Source: Antrodiella citrinella (lineage: Eukaryota; Basidiomycota; Agaricomycetes; Polyporales; Steccherinaceae). Taken from it: 64,000 nt of DNA. Below are positions 1-10,760 of this stretch, in pieces (within the stretch, counting starts at the first letter, position 1; each line of letters starts with the position of its first letter). The notes below the pieces were generated by a model. The model made no database searches and was not told where the DNA came from. It worked only from the letters and a program-made list of their open reading frames with translations. A program made the position numbers and the translations under genes. The stretch lies in the NCBI GenBank assembly GCA_004802725.1, contig SGPM01000090.1:22990-86989 (forward strand), read 5' to 3'.

Positions 1-3000
1 AGGATCCGAAGAAGGGGTCGATGTTCTGAAGCCCCACGCTCATCTAGATGATACCGACCCTAATGTGGTACTTGGTCCCGATAGCGTTGGTACACTTTCC
101 TTCACCAGTGGTAGCACCGGAATCCCCAAGGGTGTGAGAGGTCGTCACTACAGTCTGACGCACTTCTTCCCTTGGATGGGAGAAAGGTTCGGGTTGGGCG
201 AGAATTCCAAGTTCACCATGCTCAGTGGCATCGCTCACGATCCTATTCAACGCGATAGTGAGTCATCCATTCCTTGATTGATGCGATTCATAACAAAATT
301 GGTTCCATTCTTCGACAGTGTTTACGCCCCTCTTCTTCGGCGCACAGCTCTACGTCCCTACGGCAGATGACATCGGTACACCAGGACGACTTGCAGAATG
401 GATGGCGGATAACGAAGTCACCGTCACCCATCTTACGCCCGCTATGGGTCAGCTCCTCTCCGCTCAGGCTACTCATCAAATTCCGGCTCTCCGCAACGCG
501 TTCTTCGTCGGCGATGTCCTCACCAAACGAGACTGCCATCGCCTGCAATCCCTAGCGGCAAACGTCAACATCATCAACATGTACGGCACAACGGAAACGC
601 AGCGTGCAGTCTCCTACTTCTTGATTCCTAGCGTGTCGGAGGATACCACATTCCTTACGACGCAGAAGGACATCATGCCAGCCGGAACAGGCATGATCGA
701 CGTCCAGCTTCTCGTTGTCAACCGCAACGACAGGAACCTGCCTTGCGCGATCGGCGAAGTTGGCGAAATCTACGTTCGGTCGGGAGGGCTCGCCGAAGGA
801 TACTCCGACCCTGAAAGCACTGCGGTCAAATTCGTCGAGAACTGGTTCTCTGCCAACGCACCTGCGCGCGTTGACACGATCAAGCATCCGGCCCATGGGC
901 TCCCAGGGCCAGAAGCCCGTTATTGGAAGGGTATCCGCGACAGGATGTATCGTTCTGGAGATCTTGGTCGGTACTTACCCGACGGCAGTGTTGAGTGTAC
1001 TGGTCGTGCAGATGACCAGGTCAAGATTCGAGGATTCCGTATCGAATTAGGAGAAATTGACACCCACCTTAGCCAACATCCGTTCGTTCGCGAGAATGTC
1101 ACTTTGGTCCGTCGTGACAAAGATGAAGAGAAGATCCTCGTCAGCTACTTCGTTCCTATCGATGGCCCTTCACTCGATGAATTTGCGAGTGACATCCCCG
1201 AGGACGATGAGAAGAACGTCGTTGGCGGTATGAGAAAGTATAGGAGATTAATCCGCGATATCAGAGGATACCTCAAGAAGAAGCTGCCCAGCTATAGTGT
1301 TCCAACTCGTGCGTGCTACCTGTTCATACATGTCTTTCATATTCCTGGTCGAATACTGATATTGAACCTTGCCATTATAGTGTTTGTACCATTGAAGCGC
1401 ATGCCCCTCAATCCGAACGGAAAGATTGACAAACCTGCACTTCCCTTCCCAGACACGGCACAGGCAGCTTCGACAAGCGAGTCACAACGAGACGGTCCGA
1501 CAGTCAACCCCACGGAGAAGACTCTCATTGACCTCTGGTCTCAAATATTACCCAATGCGCCCTCCCCTATACCTGTGGACGAGAGTTTCTTCGACCTTGG
1601 CGGTCACTCCATTTTGGCTACCCGACTGATCTTCGAGATTCGCAAGGCTTTCGTTGTTGACGCACCTCTCGGGCTGGTTTTCGACAAGCCCACCATCTCA
1701 GCTCTCGCCGATGCCGTAGACAGGCTTCGCAATGCCGATCTTGGCTTCGTTTACAATAACGGCGGAGACAATACATCTGCAGGCGCTTCAGCTCAATACT
1801 TCGCCGTTCCAGGTCGAGAAGGATCAGCAGGCAGCCGTGCACGTCTCGAGTACGGCGCAGATTTTGATAATCTCACATCCCAGCTGCGCGCGTCATACCC
1901 ACCCCTGCCATCAGATTATTCCACGCGACCACTCACAGTGTTCCTCACTGGTGCCACGGGATTCTTGGGCGCGTTCATTTTGCGGGACCTTTTGAATCGG
2001 GGCGAAAGAGTGCAGAAGGTCATTTGCCTCGTTCGCGCGTCCTCATCGGACAAAGCTCTGGACCGCTTGCGCGACACCGCCGTCGGACGTGGAGTGTGGA
2101 ATGAAGATTGGATGAAGACGGACAGATTGGAGGTCATTAGAGGTGATTTGGACCAAGATCTCTTCGGACTTGATCAGGCGTCGTGGACGCGCGTGGCCGA
2201 AGAAGCAGACGTTATCATTCATAACGGTGCATTGGTGAGTAAATATGAGTCTGCAGGTAGAACTGATGCACTGATCCTACGCTTTACGTCCCTTCCCAGG
2301 TTCATTGGGTATATCCTTATGAAAAGCTCCGTTCTGCCAACGTGCTCGGAACACTCACTGCCATCACTTTGGCGTCCATCGGCAAACCAAAGTTTTTTGT
2401 GTTCGTTTCGTCTACGTCAGCGCTTGACACTGAGCATTATGTTCGGCTCTCGGACTCGCTGTCAAGCGATTCAGAGAATGCTGGCGGTGTTCCTGAAAGC
2501 GACGATCTCGAAGGAGCCCGGACGTCTTTGAAGACAGGCTATGGTCAAAGCAAATGGGTGTCCGAGAAGCTCTTATTTGAGGCGGGCCGGAGGGGATTGA
2601 AGGGACATATCGTCCGCCCGGGTTATGTCGTGGGGGATTCCCAATCAGGTGGTGAGTACTTGGCCACTTCTTGAGCGTTTTCATGTCGTTGACGGATGGT
2701 GGCGTTCTGTAGTGACGAACACCGACGACTTTGTGTGGCGCCTCGTGAAAGGTTGCATACAGCTCGGGCTTATTCCCGACATCAACAACACGATCAATCT
2801 TGTACCAGTTGACCATGTCGCGATGAGCACTGCTCTGGCAGCTGTATCTCCTCTATCCTCCCCACGCGACCAGCTGAGCGTCTTGCACGTTGCCGCGGAA
2901 CCGCGACCGACGTTCAATATACTCTTGTCTTCGTTGACGCGGTACGGCTTCCCGACGGAACGCTGCGAATACCTTGTCTGGCGAAGCAAACTCGAGCGAC

Positions 3001-3296
3001 ATGTCATGGAAGTCCAGGATAATGCATTGTTCCCATTGCTGCACTTTGTGTTGGACGACCTTCCGACAAGCACGAAGGCGCCGGAATTGAACGACACGAA
3101 CATGAAGGACCTTCTGTCCCCACATACGAGCCAGACGAACGGTACGGTCGACGACGAGCTGATGGGCAAGTACCTCGCGTGGCTTGTGGCTGCCGAGTTC
3201 TTGCCTTCTCCAAGCCTGGACAATCCCGAGAAGGTGCTTCCACAGCAACTTGCGTCCACGTCGGCCACGCGAGCAGTTGGGAGGAGTGGGAGTTAG
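1..3296 (+). CDS. LYS2: L-2-aminoadipate reductase (alpha-aminoadipate reductase), 5' truncated by window edge
   Basis: The enzyme adenylates, thioesterifies and reduces L-2-aminoadipate to the semialdehyde in fungal lysine synthesis. The exons 1-257, 319-1308, 1381-2234, 2300-2651 and 2713-3296 join in frame and show about 1,011 residues. The start lies outside the window; the full family protein is about 1,400 aa. In order one sees the adenylation domain ([12 protein letters not shown], later [13 protein letters not shown] and NPNGKIDK), a carrier domain with the phosphopantetheine serine in [14 protein letters not shown], and the terminal short-chain-type reductase (NAD(P) loop TGATGFLG, Tyr-Lys pair in [10 protein letters not shown]). 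All junctions are GT-AG introns of 61-72 nt. The domain order A-PCP-reductase, without a condensation domain, separates it from larger peptide synthetases. It needs a phosphopantetheinyl transferase, which is not in this window. Confidence 0.96.
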
Positions 3297-4107
3297 TGGA
3301 AGGATGGTTGCATGGCTGCTGCTGCGCCACAGTGCTAGGGCGGCATTATGTGGACCCCAGAATATGAAATTGTATTGGTGCGTAAAAGGTTGACGTAGTG
3401 TGTGTACCTATGTAAAGCCATCCATGATTGTACAACGATAATTGAAGTCTGTTCATCTCCGTCTGTTCTGTGCGCATCGTTCCGGATACGAGTTTGGATA
3501 ACATTAGTTTACGGCTCCTAGTGACTCAGTAACGGGAATCTGCCGAGTCGTTAACTTCGTGCCACCGCTAGGAACGCCTGTCGCCATTTGCGACTACGTA
3601 CGATTCGGAAACGAAAACTGAACGCCCTGCACTTCGACTTCTTCTCAAATGAGCAACGGAAATGAGTCTCATTCCCCTCGCCATGTGAGCTATGAATAAC
3701 GTGAATAACATCGTGACTTTTTCAAAGGTGGGAGCAGAACCCGTTCCAATCCATTCTCATGTCTTTTACACGCCCAGATGGCGAAAATTGCCGGGATCCC
3801 TTGGCGGTAGGCACCGCACGGCAGCATGGGCGATACCAGGAGATATCCTTTTTTTCGGCCGGCAGCGACAGCACATCCAGGCTCAGGCTGAGAGATATCT
3901 CGAACCCTCGACGGAAAACGCCTCCGGACTACCACTTCCATACTCCCACCCAACTGTCCGTGAAACGAATGATGAATCGCCACTGATTTATCTGCACCTG
4001 GATGTCGTCTGTTGCACCGTAACGCCCGCCCAAACTCCCGGCCGCTGCTCGGTATATTACAAGAAGTAGGGCTTCCCGTTTTCCAGACGCTACTGTCCCC
4101 GCACACT
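3297..4107. other. intergenic, no gene seen
   Basis: This holds the 3' flank of LYS2 and the upstream region of the first DUF6533 gene. The reading frames here show no family resemblance and no splice-supported extension. Confidence 0.5.
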
Positions 4108-5960
4108 ATGGCCTCAGCTCCTAGCTTCCTGCAAGGCAATGGAGCATCGTACCTTCGCGTTGGGTCCATAGCGATCGCTGCATACGAGTACGTCGTGGTC
4201 ACCTTCTAACAGACCCTCGAAGCTGATCTTGATACAGTTATATCGTGACCTTGCCTGCGGAGTGGCGGTTCTATCGAGGTCAGAAACCGTGGAGGATCAG
4301 TCCAGGGTGCATGTTGTTCATATTGATTCGGTGCGTACTATCGTCCATGCTGCAAGTATATGCACGTCCGTGTTGACTATATGCTGTCTTCAATAGATAC
4401 CTCAGTATTGCCACAATCGTTGTTTCAAATGTTGGATATTTTGGCACCTTCTCGCAGCAGATGTGCGATCGTTACTACATCGCAGCACCGGTATTCAAAG
4501 GTGCGTCGTATCGTTACGAGGGTCCATCGACCTCGACTGATAGAGGTGTGTCGGCCAGTGCTGCAAACTATGGTCTCGCAAGTTATCCTGGGTATACGGT
4601 ACGTCTTCGGCCTTTCTTGGATAGTGACGACATGACTGAACATCGCCACAGGGCATATAACATCTCCAGGAGGTCACAATGGGTCATGTATACATACTTT
4701 GTACTCTTCATTCTGCTCACAGCGGTGCGTGTCTTTCCCGTCTTACCCATCCCCAGGAGACTCACATTGCCCGATTTGTTATAGGCGGAATCTTTTACCA
4801 ACCTGTGGGATCGCGTTCGTGAGTGTCTGGTCTAAGAACACGCAAGACGTCTAGCTAACACGCGCTCCGGAACGACTCGTAGCTGTGCAGAAGGTGAGCT
4901 GACCGCCATATCCGTCATCTGTTGATATACGTACTTAGGCTTCGTTGTTTTCTAGTCTAACAAGTAAGCTGTACAGGTTTTGGGACGACGCTCATGTACT
5001 GACCTCCACCATCAGCTGCACACCTGGGAACAGTCATTTATCGGTGTGGCTGTACTATGTCTTGGCCATGTTCTACGACCTCTTCACACTGGTCCTCTCG
5101 ACCTACTTCCTTGTCCAATTCACTTCAAGCTTCAGCAGGTGCGTCCTGCGTGTTATCATGGAAGGGGAAATACGTCTAACACCACCACTCATAGGATGAC
5201 TGGCCTTATTCGATTGTAACTGCTTCATCGACCCTCTCTGTCGACAGGGCTAACTTACATTTGATGTCAGGATGTTCTATGACGGACTGGGATATTTTGC
5301 TGCGCTTACAGGTGCGTAACATGTTGACTTCATGCTGTTCCTAATACTGACCAGCATTGCAGGGGCGAACATCTTCAATCTTGTCCTATACAGAACAGCA
5401 AATGAGTCGTATCAGGTGCGTCACGGCGTTGCAGACGTATTTTGTTCCTCATCTCACCTGCATTGTTTCTACTCGGTGTCTGTAGTCTTCAGGGTAAGTC
5501 CGCATACCGTCTTACCTCCGACGATTTGTACTCAACGGTCTTCTCAGAGCTTCTGTGGGCTATGCCGTCACATGGATCATGTCTCAGCGAATTCTCATTC
5601 ATCTACGTGGTAAGCACCGTCGAGCTACTTTTCCGTTCATCTCTTACCGACTCTGCTGTTGTAGATGCCGCCGCAGAACATCAGGTCAAGAATGTCATAG
5701 TGTCGCATAAGCTGAATAGCGGACGCGACGTCTCACGAGCGATGCGTTCGCAGTTCAACAGCAGCAACCACAAGGACCGTCTGAACGACGAATACGACCT
5801 GAAGAGCCGCTCTACCTCTGGCGCTGCAGATTCCTACGACCACGTCGTCGCCGACGTCGAGCTCGACATCCAAGTGCAAGTCGAGCAAACCGTCACTGTA
5901 GACTACATCCCTCCAGGGCCGAGGCGCCATCCCGATCCAGGACACGTGCTGCCGCGTTAG
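4108..5960 (+). CDS. DUF6533 multi-pass membrane protein, tandem copy 1 (348 aa)
   Basis: This looks like an integral membrane protein of the basidiomycete-expanded DUF6533 group; no biochemical function is known to me. The 15 exons are 4108-4187, 4238-4330, 4397-4500, 4559-4598, 4652-4724, 4785-4818, 4883-4893, 4956-4963, 5016-5138, 5195-5215, 5271-5311, 5363-5415, 5486-5493, 5548-5609 and 5665-5960. They sum to 1,047 nt and give 348 aa. The N-terminal part carries the DUF6533-like signature around AYDYIVTLPAEWRFYR. Several hydrophobic segments follow, including MLFILIRYLSIATIVV and VWLYYVLAMFYDLFTLVL. The C-terminal tail of about 100 residues is hydrophilic and charged. Three exons are only 8, 8 and 11 nt. 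The start was chosen because it aligns with the paralogue downstream. Exon lengths match that paralogue almost throughout, so the two arose by tandem duplication. Confidence 0.85.
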
Positions 5961-6767
5961 CCCTTTTACATGTGTTTTTTTGTCTTTGTGATGGTGCGTT
6001 CAATAATGCCACCGATTGTCGATGCAATAACCGCTAATCTCGACGTCTTCTGTCAATTAGACCTGTTTCGTTTGCTGTCTTTTTCGTCGCTTTGGGTGTG
6101 CTGTTGTTCTCCAAGTCCTGTCGTTTCTCGTGTACACATACCATCTATTGGCCAAATGTAGAGTATATCTTTCATAACACAATGCTGCTATTACAGCTTC
6201 TATCGGACGTTGATTTTGCGCAGAAGAGTGTCGAGTGTGATATGAGGAGCACATGGGACGCAGGCGTCTGTCGACGATCGTAGACCACTCGGAAGCCCCT
6301 TCCCCCTTGATTATGATTTATCGATCGGTCTGCACGCAAATCTTTACGATTACATCCTCAAGGCCTCAAATGCGAGTCGTCGGTCCGCATGAGGAGCTAT
6401 GAAGAGACCACAGGAACCTTAGAGCACGAGCGTACGGAGGCGCAGAGTCTTGTCTGGTCCGTTTCGACGAGAATTTCAGTCGGAATGGATCTGAATCTCG
6501 CATAAGCCGTTGTCCTTTGATCTCCCCCGACGCCACCGAGGGTGTGTGGGGAGGGGCGTTGTCGGCAAACTCTGCAGTGGGAACGTCCCGGTCACTCAGG
6601 TCATCAGACGTAAAGACTTTGCGGGAAAAACAGCCTCCCTGGAAGATACATCAGCGACATACCCTCCCAGCGCTGGTTCTCATCTCTTGACCTCCCCCTC
6701 CTTCCTCCTCTGCTGCGCGGGTTATCCTCAAGTGCATGTGAAGGCGCTTGGGACCTACGAAGCCCTT
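5961..6767. other. intergenic between the DUF6533 tandem copies
   Basis: An open frame runs upstream of the second copy's start from about 6510, but it has no counterpart in copy 1. I read it as leader and promoter sequence. No other gene is visible. Confidence 0.5.
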
Positions 6768-8742
6768 ATGGTCACGAAATCACATTCTTTCGATAACATC
6801 CTGACGAACAATGGAGCGGCGTACTTGAGGGTGGGATCCCTCGCCGTAGCAATGTACGAGTACGTGACAGTTTCCTTCTCGCACACCCCGCACTTCCGCG
6901 CTTCCGAGTCTGAGCCCAAAACTGACAGCGAGTAAATCGCTTGACCCTGCGTTTCTATTGCTTTTTAGCTACGTTTTGACACTGCCGGCGGAATGGCGGT
7001 TCTATAGGATTCAGAAGTCGTGGAAACTCAGCGCTGGTTGCATTATGTTCATACTTTTAAGGTGAGTACCGTCCGTTGACGATGTCGTCATGTATGCTTG
7101 CTCACATCTGCCTCTGCGACACAGGTATATCAGCGTGATCACGTTGATTGTCAGCGAAATTGGATACTTTCATCACTTTACATTCGACCAGTGTCGCCAG
7201 TATTATCTGGTGGCACCGGTGTTCAAAGGTGCGCACAATCTACAAGGGGGACAGGCTTCTCAATTGACATCGACTTCGCATTCGTCAGCTTTGCAGACGT
7301 TGATTTCTCAGATCATCATGGCTTTCAGGTAAGTAGACTCAGGCGTACAGTCCATATATGCTCGGCGGACTCTGACATCATCATTGTAGGACGTACAATA
7401 TCTCTCAGCGTGCGGAATGGCTGCGATACGCTCTGCCGATCATCGTGGTTGTCACTTCTTCGGTGAGTTGCTGCGACGATGCGTCGAGATCTTGCTGAGC
7501 TTTTCCGATGGGTAGATGGAGTTCTTCACAAACTTATTCGCTCGCTCAAGTACGTTATTGGATTTCATTGTCGCCTGTGTTATTTTGACATTCATCATCG
7601 TACGTAGTGGTTCAGGGGACAATTGGTCAATTGGCGGTATGTTCCTTGTATCTTCGTTCACCTTCAGACTCTGAACGCGTAATCGGCCGCCCAGGTTACC
7701 AAGTCAGTGAAGCTCGCTCCCGATTTGGACCGTAGCCACACTAACGTTTCTCAACAGCTGTACTGGAGGGAATGTCGACCACAAAAGCGTCTGGATTTTC
7801 TACCTCATCTCTATGCTCTATGATTTCTTCACCATGGGAGTCTCGTCTTATTACCTGATGCGGTCGACATCTAGTATGTTCCGGTACGGTTTCCACGCTT
7901 GATTAGAACGTCTTCGTACTAATCGTTCTTACAGTATGTCTGGTTTGGTCAGAGTGTAAGTGATCCTCGATGTAGAGGGCAAGAGTCAAGTCCTATGTTG
8001 CAGATACTCATGAAGAACGTATCAATTGCATCACAGTCTGTTCTACGATGGTATCGGGTACTTCTTGTGTCTCACTGGTATTCTTCACGTTTTAATTATC
8101 ACCGATCTGTCCTGACGCTGGGTTTGTTCGCTAGCGGTCAACATCGTGAATCTTATCTTGTACCGGGCGAGTGACGTTGAAACTCAGGTGAATTCATATT
8201 ACATGGCGGTCTCGGGTAGCAACTAATCTATGGCATCTCTAGTCTTCCGGGTATGTTGCTCATTACGAAAAGACACAACGGTTGAGCTAATACCTGTTAT
8301 ACAGCGCATCCTTAGGATACACAGTGACATGGATCATGAGCCAAAAGATTCTCATCCACCTTCGTGGTACGCGTGAATATCTCTCCGTTTCTGTGCAACC
8401 TCGCTAACTGACCTGGCCGTCTTGACTACAGACGCTGCCGAAGACGCACACACCTACAGCGCACACGCCGTGACCCGCGAACTCACCTCCGCGCGCGACA
8501 TCACCCGCGCCATGCGTTCCCTCGGGCACTTTGAGAAGCCGAAACCGCGCCCGCGCGATCGGCTCGACGACGAGTACGACCTGGGGTCGCCGAGCAACTC
8601 CCCCGCGGACGGGTTCTCCGAGCAGACCGAGAACGAGTTGGATGTGAAGGTGCAGGTCGAGCATAGCGTCAAGGTGGATTACGACCCGCATGCGTACGAT
8701 CGTGAGACGTATCTGAAGCAGAAGACGTCCCAGGGGGCATGA
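6768..8742 (+). CDS. DUF6533 multi-pass membrane protein, tandem copy 2 (364 aa)
   Basis: This is the paralogue of the gene ending at 5960. Its 15 exons are 6768-6859, 6969-7061, 7125-7228, 7289-7328, 7390-7462, 7516-7549, 7608-7636, 7695-7702, 7758-7883, 7935-7955, 8037-8077, 8135-8187, 8243-8250, 8305-8366 and 8432-8742, summing to 1,095 nt. Eleven exons have exactly the same length as in copy 1, including two 8-nt exons, the 21-nt exon and the 41-, 53- and 62-nt exons. Exon 7 is 29 nt here against 11 nt in copy 1, and exon 9 is 126 against 123 nt; both differences keep the frame. Conserved blocks include YDYVLTLPAEWRFYR, LFYDGIGYF and GYTVTWIMSQKILIHLRDAA. The acidic tail is rich in D, E and K. 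Start by alignment to copy 1; an upstream in-frame ATG at 6510 is possible but unlikely. Confidence 0.86.
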
Positions 8743-10760
8743 CGTATACCAGGCCCCATCCTGTCGTTCGTTTGCTGTTTGTGAAGTGAGCTCTCTTCTT
8801 TGGTTTCGTTTGGGCCATGGGATGTATGAGCTGACTTGTGGGGTAGTTTCCCTCTACATGTATGTTCTGCTAGTTCTGGCACACGCACCGGCTCATGGAT
8901 CTAATTCGGAGAGGTCTCTCTGTGTACATTATCCATTACTTAAAGCGATGCTTTGCTTCCTTCCCCTCGGTTCCAAGCTTCCAAGCATCATCGACATCCG
9001 GATGTATGCAGCGCATGAGCCACTCACTTTTCGCGACCCTGTTGAAATTGTACAAGAAAGAGGAGGTTCCGGATTTGCAACTCGTTGCATGTATGTGTTG
9101 CGACGATCAAGGTTGCTCCAGAAGGTTGGTTCAATTTCATCTGAGTACATTGGAGTAGCCGTTGCTATCGGGGCCACATTTTTCACAAATGCCACAGTCC
9201 AGAACCTTTAAAGTCAAATTCGTTCTACGTCTACGCCACCGTACTGATGAGTCTTGCGACGCGAAATGCCAATGGCCCTCCCTGGTTGCTTCGTCGGACG
9301 CCATGTATCAGTACGAAGTCTTAAAGTAGCTCAGTGACCTTCCGAGCATATCGAAGGACAACCTGCGACCGTTGATGTGTCCAGAACTCCAACCTCATGC
9401 AGGATTCGGACCTTCTAGCTGACAACTCTTTCGTGTGGCAGGACGGCCACTGTATTCTGGCCACTCACGGACAATCGACCGAATGTTCAAAGCAAACATG
9501 TCATCTTCACTCCTGTACTTACGAGAGCTGTTTGCAAGTTGCGAACGATGGGCCAGTTTAACACGAAACGCAAATCGGTAGAGGCAAAGCGGAAGAATTT
9601 CGACGAATGTCAACCTCGAGGAAGAAAGCTTGAAAATGCTGTGAATTTCTTACCGTGCGGGAATGCCGTCTTGCGCATCCGTCATGAACGTGCATGAACG
9701 AACTGCGGTACGTGAACTTGAAAATCAGGAAAGACATTAAATGTTAGAGTGTATGATACTTTGGTGGTCGTGATTCATGATAGAGTACAATTGATTTCCG
9801 CTTCCGAGCCTTCGAGCAACTCATGAAGCGATTGTTGACGCGTTGACGTGTCGCTGGCTTCAGATACGGTAGACCATGTAACAAAAGGTGAGTATGAAGA
9901 TCATGACAATAGCCATATGATCAGAGCGTACCTTTTGGGTTGAGGCTTCTCGTCCGCGATGTACCACTTAGGATCCTAAGTCCTTCCCAGCACCTTCTGC
10001 ACCTTCTCCACTTTCTCCAAATCTATCACTTTGTTCGCTGCGGTCCTGTTATCCGCAAGGAAGAGGCATACACGGAGGGAGTGATTCGGCCCCGTGCGCA
10101 GAGCACTGGTTCTGGTGGTAATCCAACCCTACCTCATCGAGGGTACGTTCCAACCACGCGTACAAAGTGTCGAAGAGCGTGAACCTGGGGTCCTCTTCTG
10201 TTACGCCTAGTTCGAGGGTTTGAATTGGAGCCTGATGCTTGCATTGTAAGTTGCTGTGATTCTCTGCTGCAGCGTGTAAGAGACGATATAACAGTTTGGA
10301 GTGAGTAATCACGAAGATGACATGAGTTCTCCCTTGACAAAACAAAACTTTGAGCCAATTTGTGAGATGGCCAGGTGGTCGCAACTCGGAAGAGGTCGCA
10401 GTTTGGTCGCAGTCGGTGTTGAGCATGCTCGGGCCGCCGGCTTTCCGGGTGCCGGTGCCCGATGTATAGACCTCCTCCTTCACTGGCAAATTGTGGCAAT
10501 GAACTTCTCGTCGCTTGTCCCAGTTTACTCCAATTTCCAAACCGTCGTAAACCGTTTTTCATGTCTCGCGTAACTCGCCCGTCGACGACCTTGCGAAATC
10601 AGTGAACCAGAGTTACTCAGCCGCTATATCTCTCGCCAGATTCGTGGAATCGATTCCCAAGATTGCGGGTCACGAGTTGATATGTCGACAATCACCCCAA
10701 CTTCCCCCTCTCACAGCGACTATAAAACCAGTTTGAAGAGACGACACTCTGAGACAAACT
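8743..10760. other. 2-kb intergenic stretch with possible decayed coding fragment
   Basis: No convincing gene was found. On the minus strand between about 10,550 and 9,940 a few segments look protein-like (for example EEDPRFTLFDTLYAWLERT, then DPKWYIADEKPQPK after an in-frame TAG). They cannot be joined into an open model, so they may be relics of a lost gene. A TATA box for the downstream synthetase lies at 10721. Confidence 0.4.
10721..10727 (+). promoter_or_regulatory. TATA box of the acyl-CoA synthetase gene
   Basis: TATAAAA lies 34 bp before the ATG at 10761. The spacing implies a very short leader, or initiation at a more upstream site. Confidence 0.45.

Noticed and set aside
6510..6767. 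An N-terminal extension of the second DUF6533 gene
   Set aside because: It has no counterpart in the tandem copy, and the ATG at 6768 aligns with the other start.
10049..10562. Two long overlapping minus-strand open frames as genes
   Set aside because: No family resemblance as a whole, no splice support, and the more protein-like parts are split by a stop.
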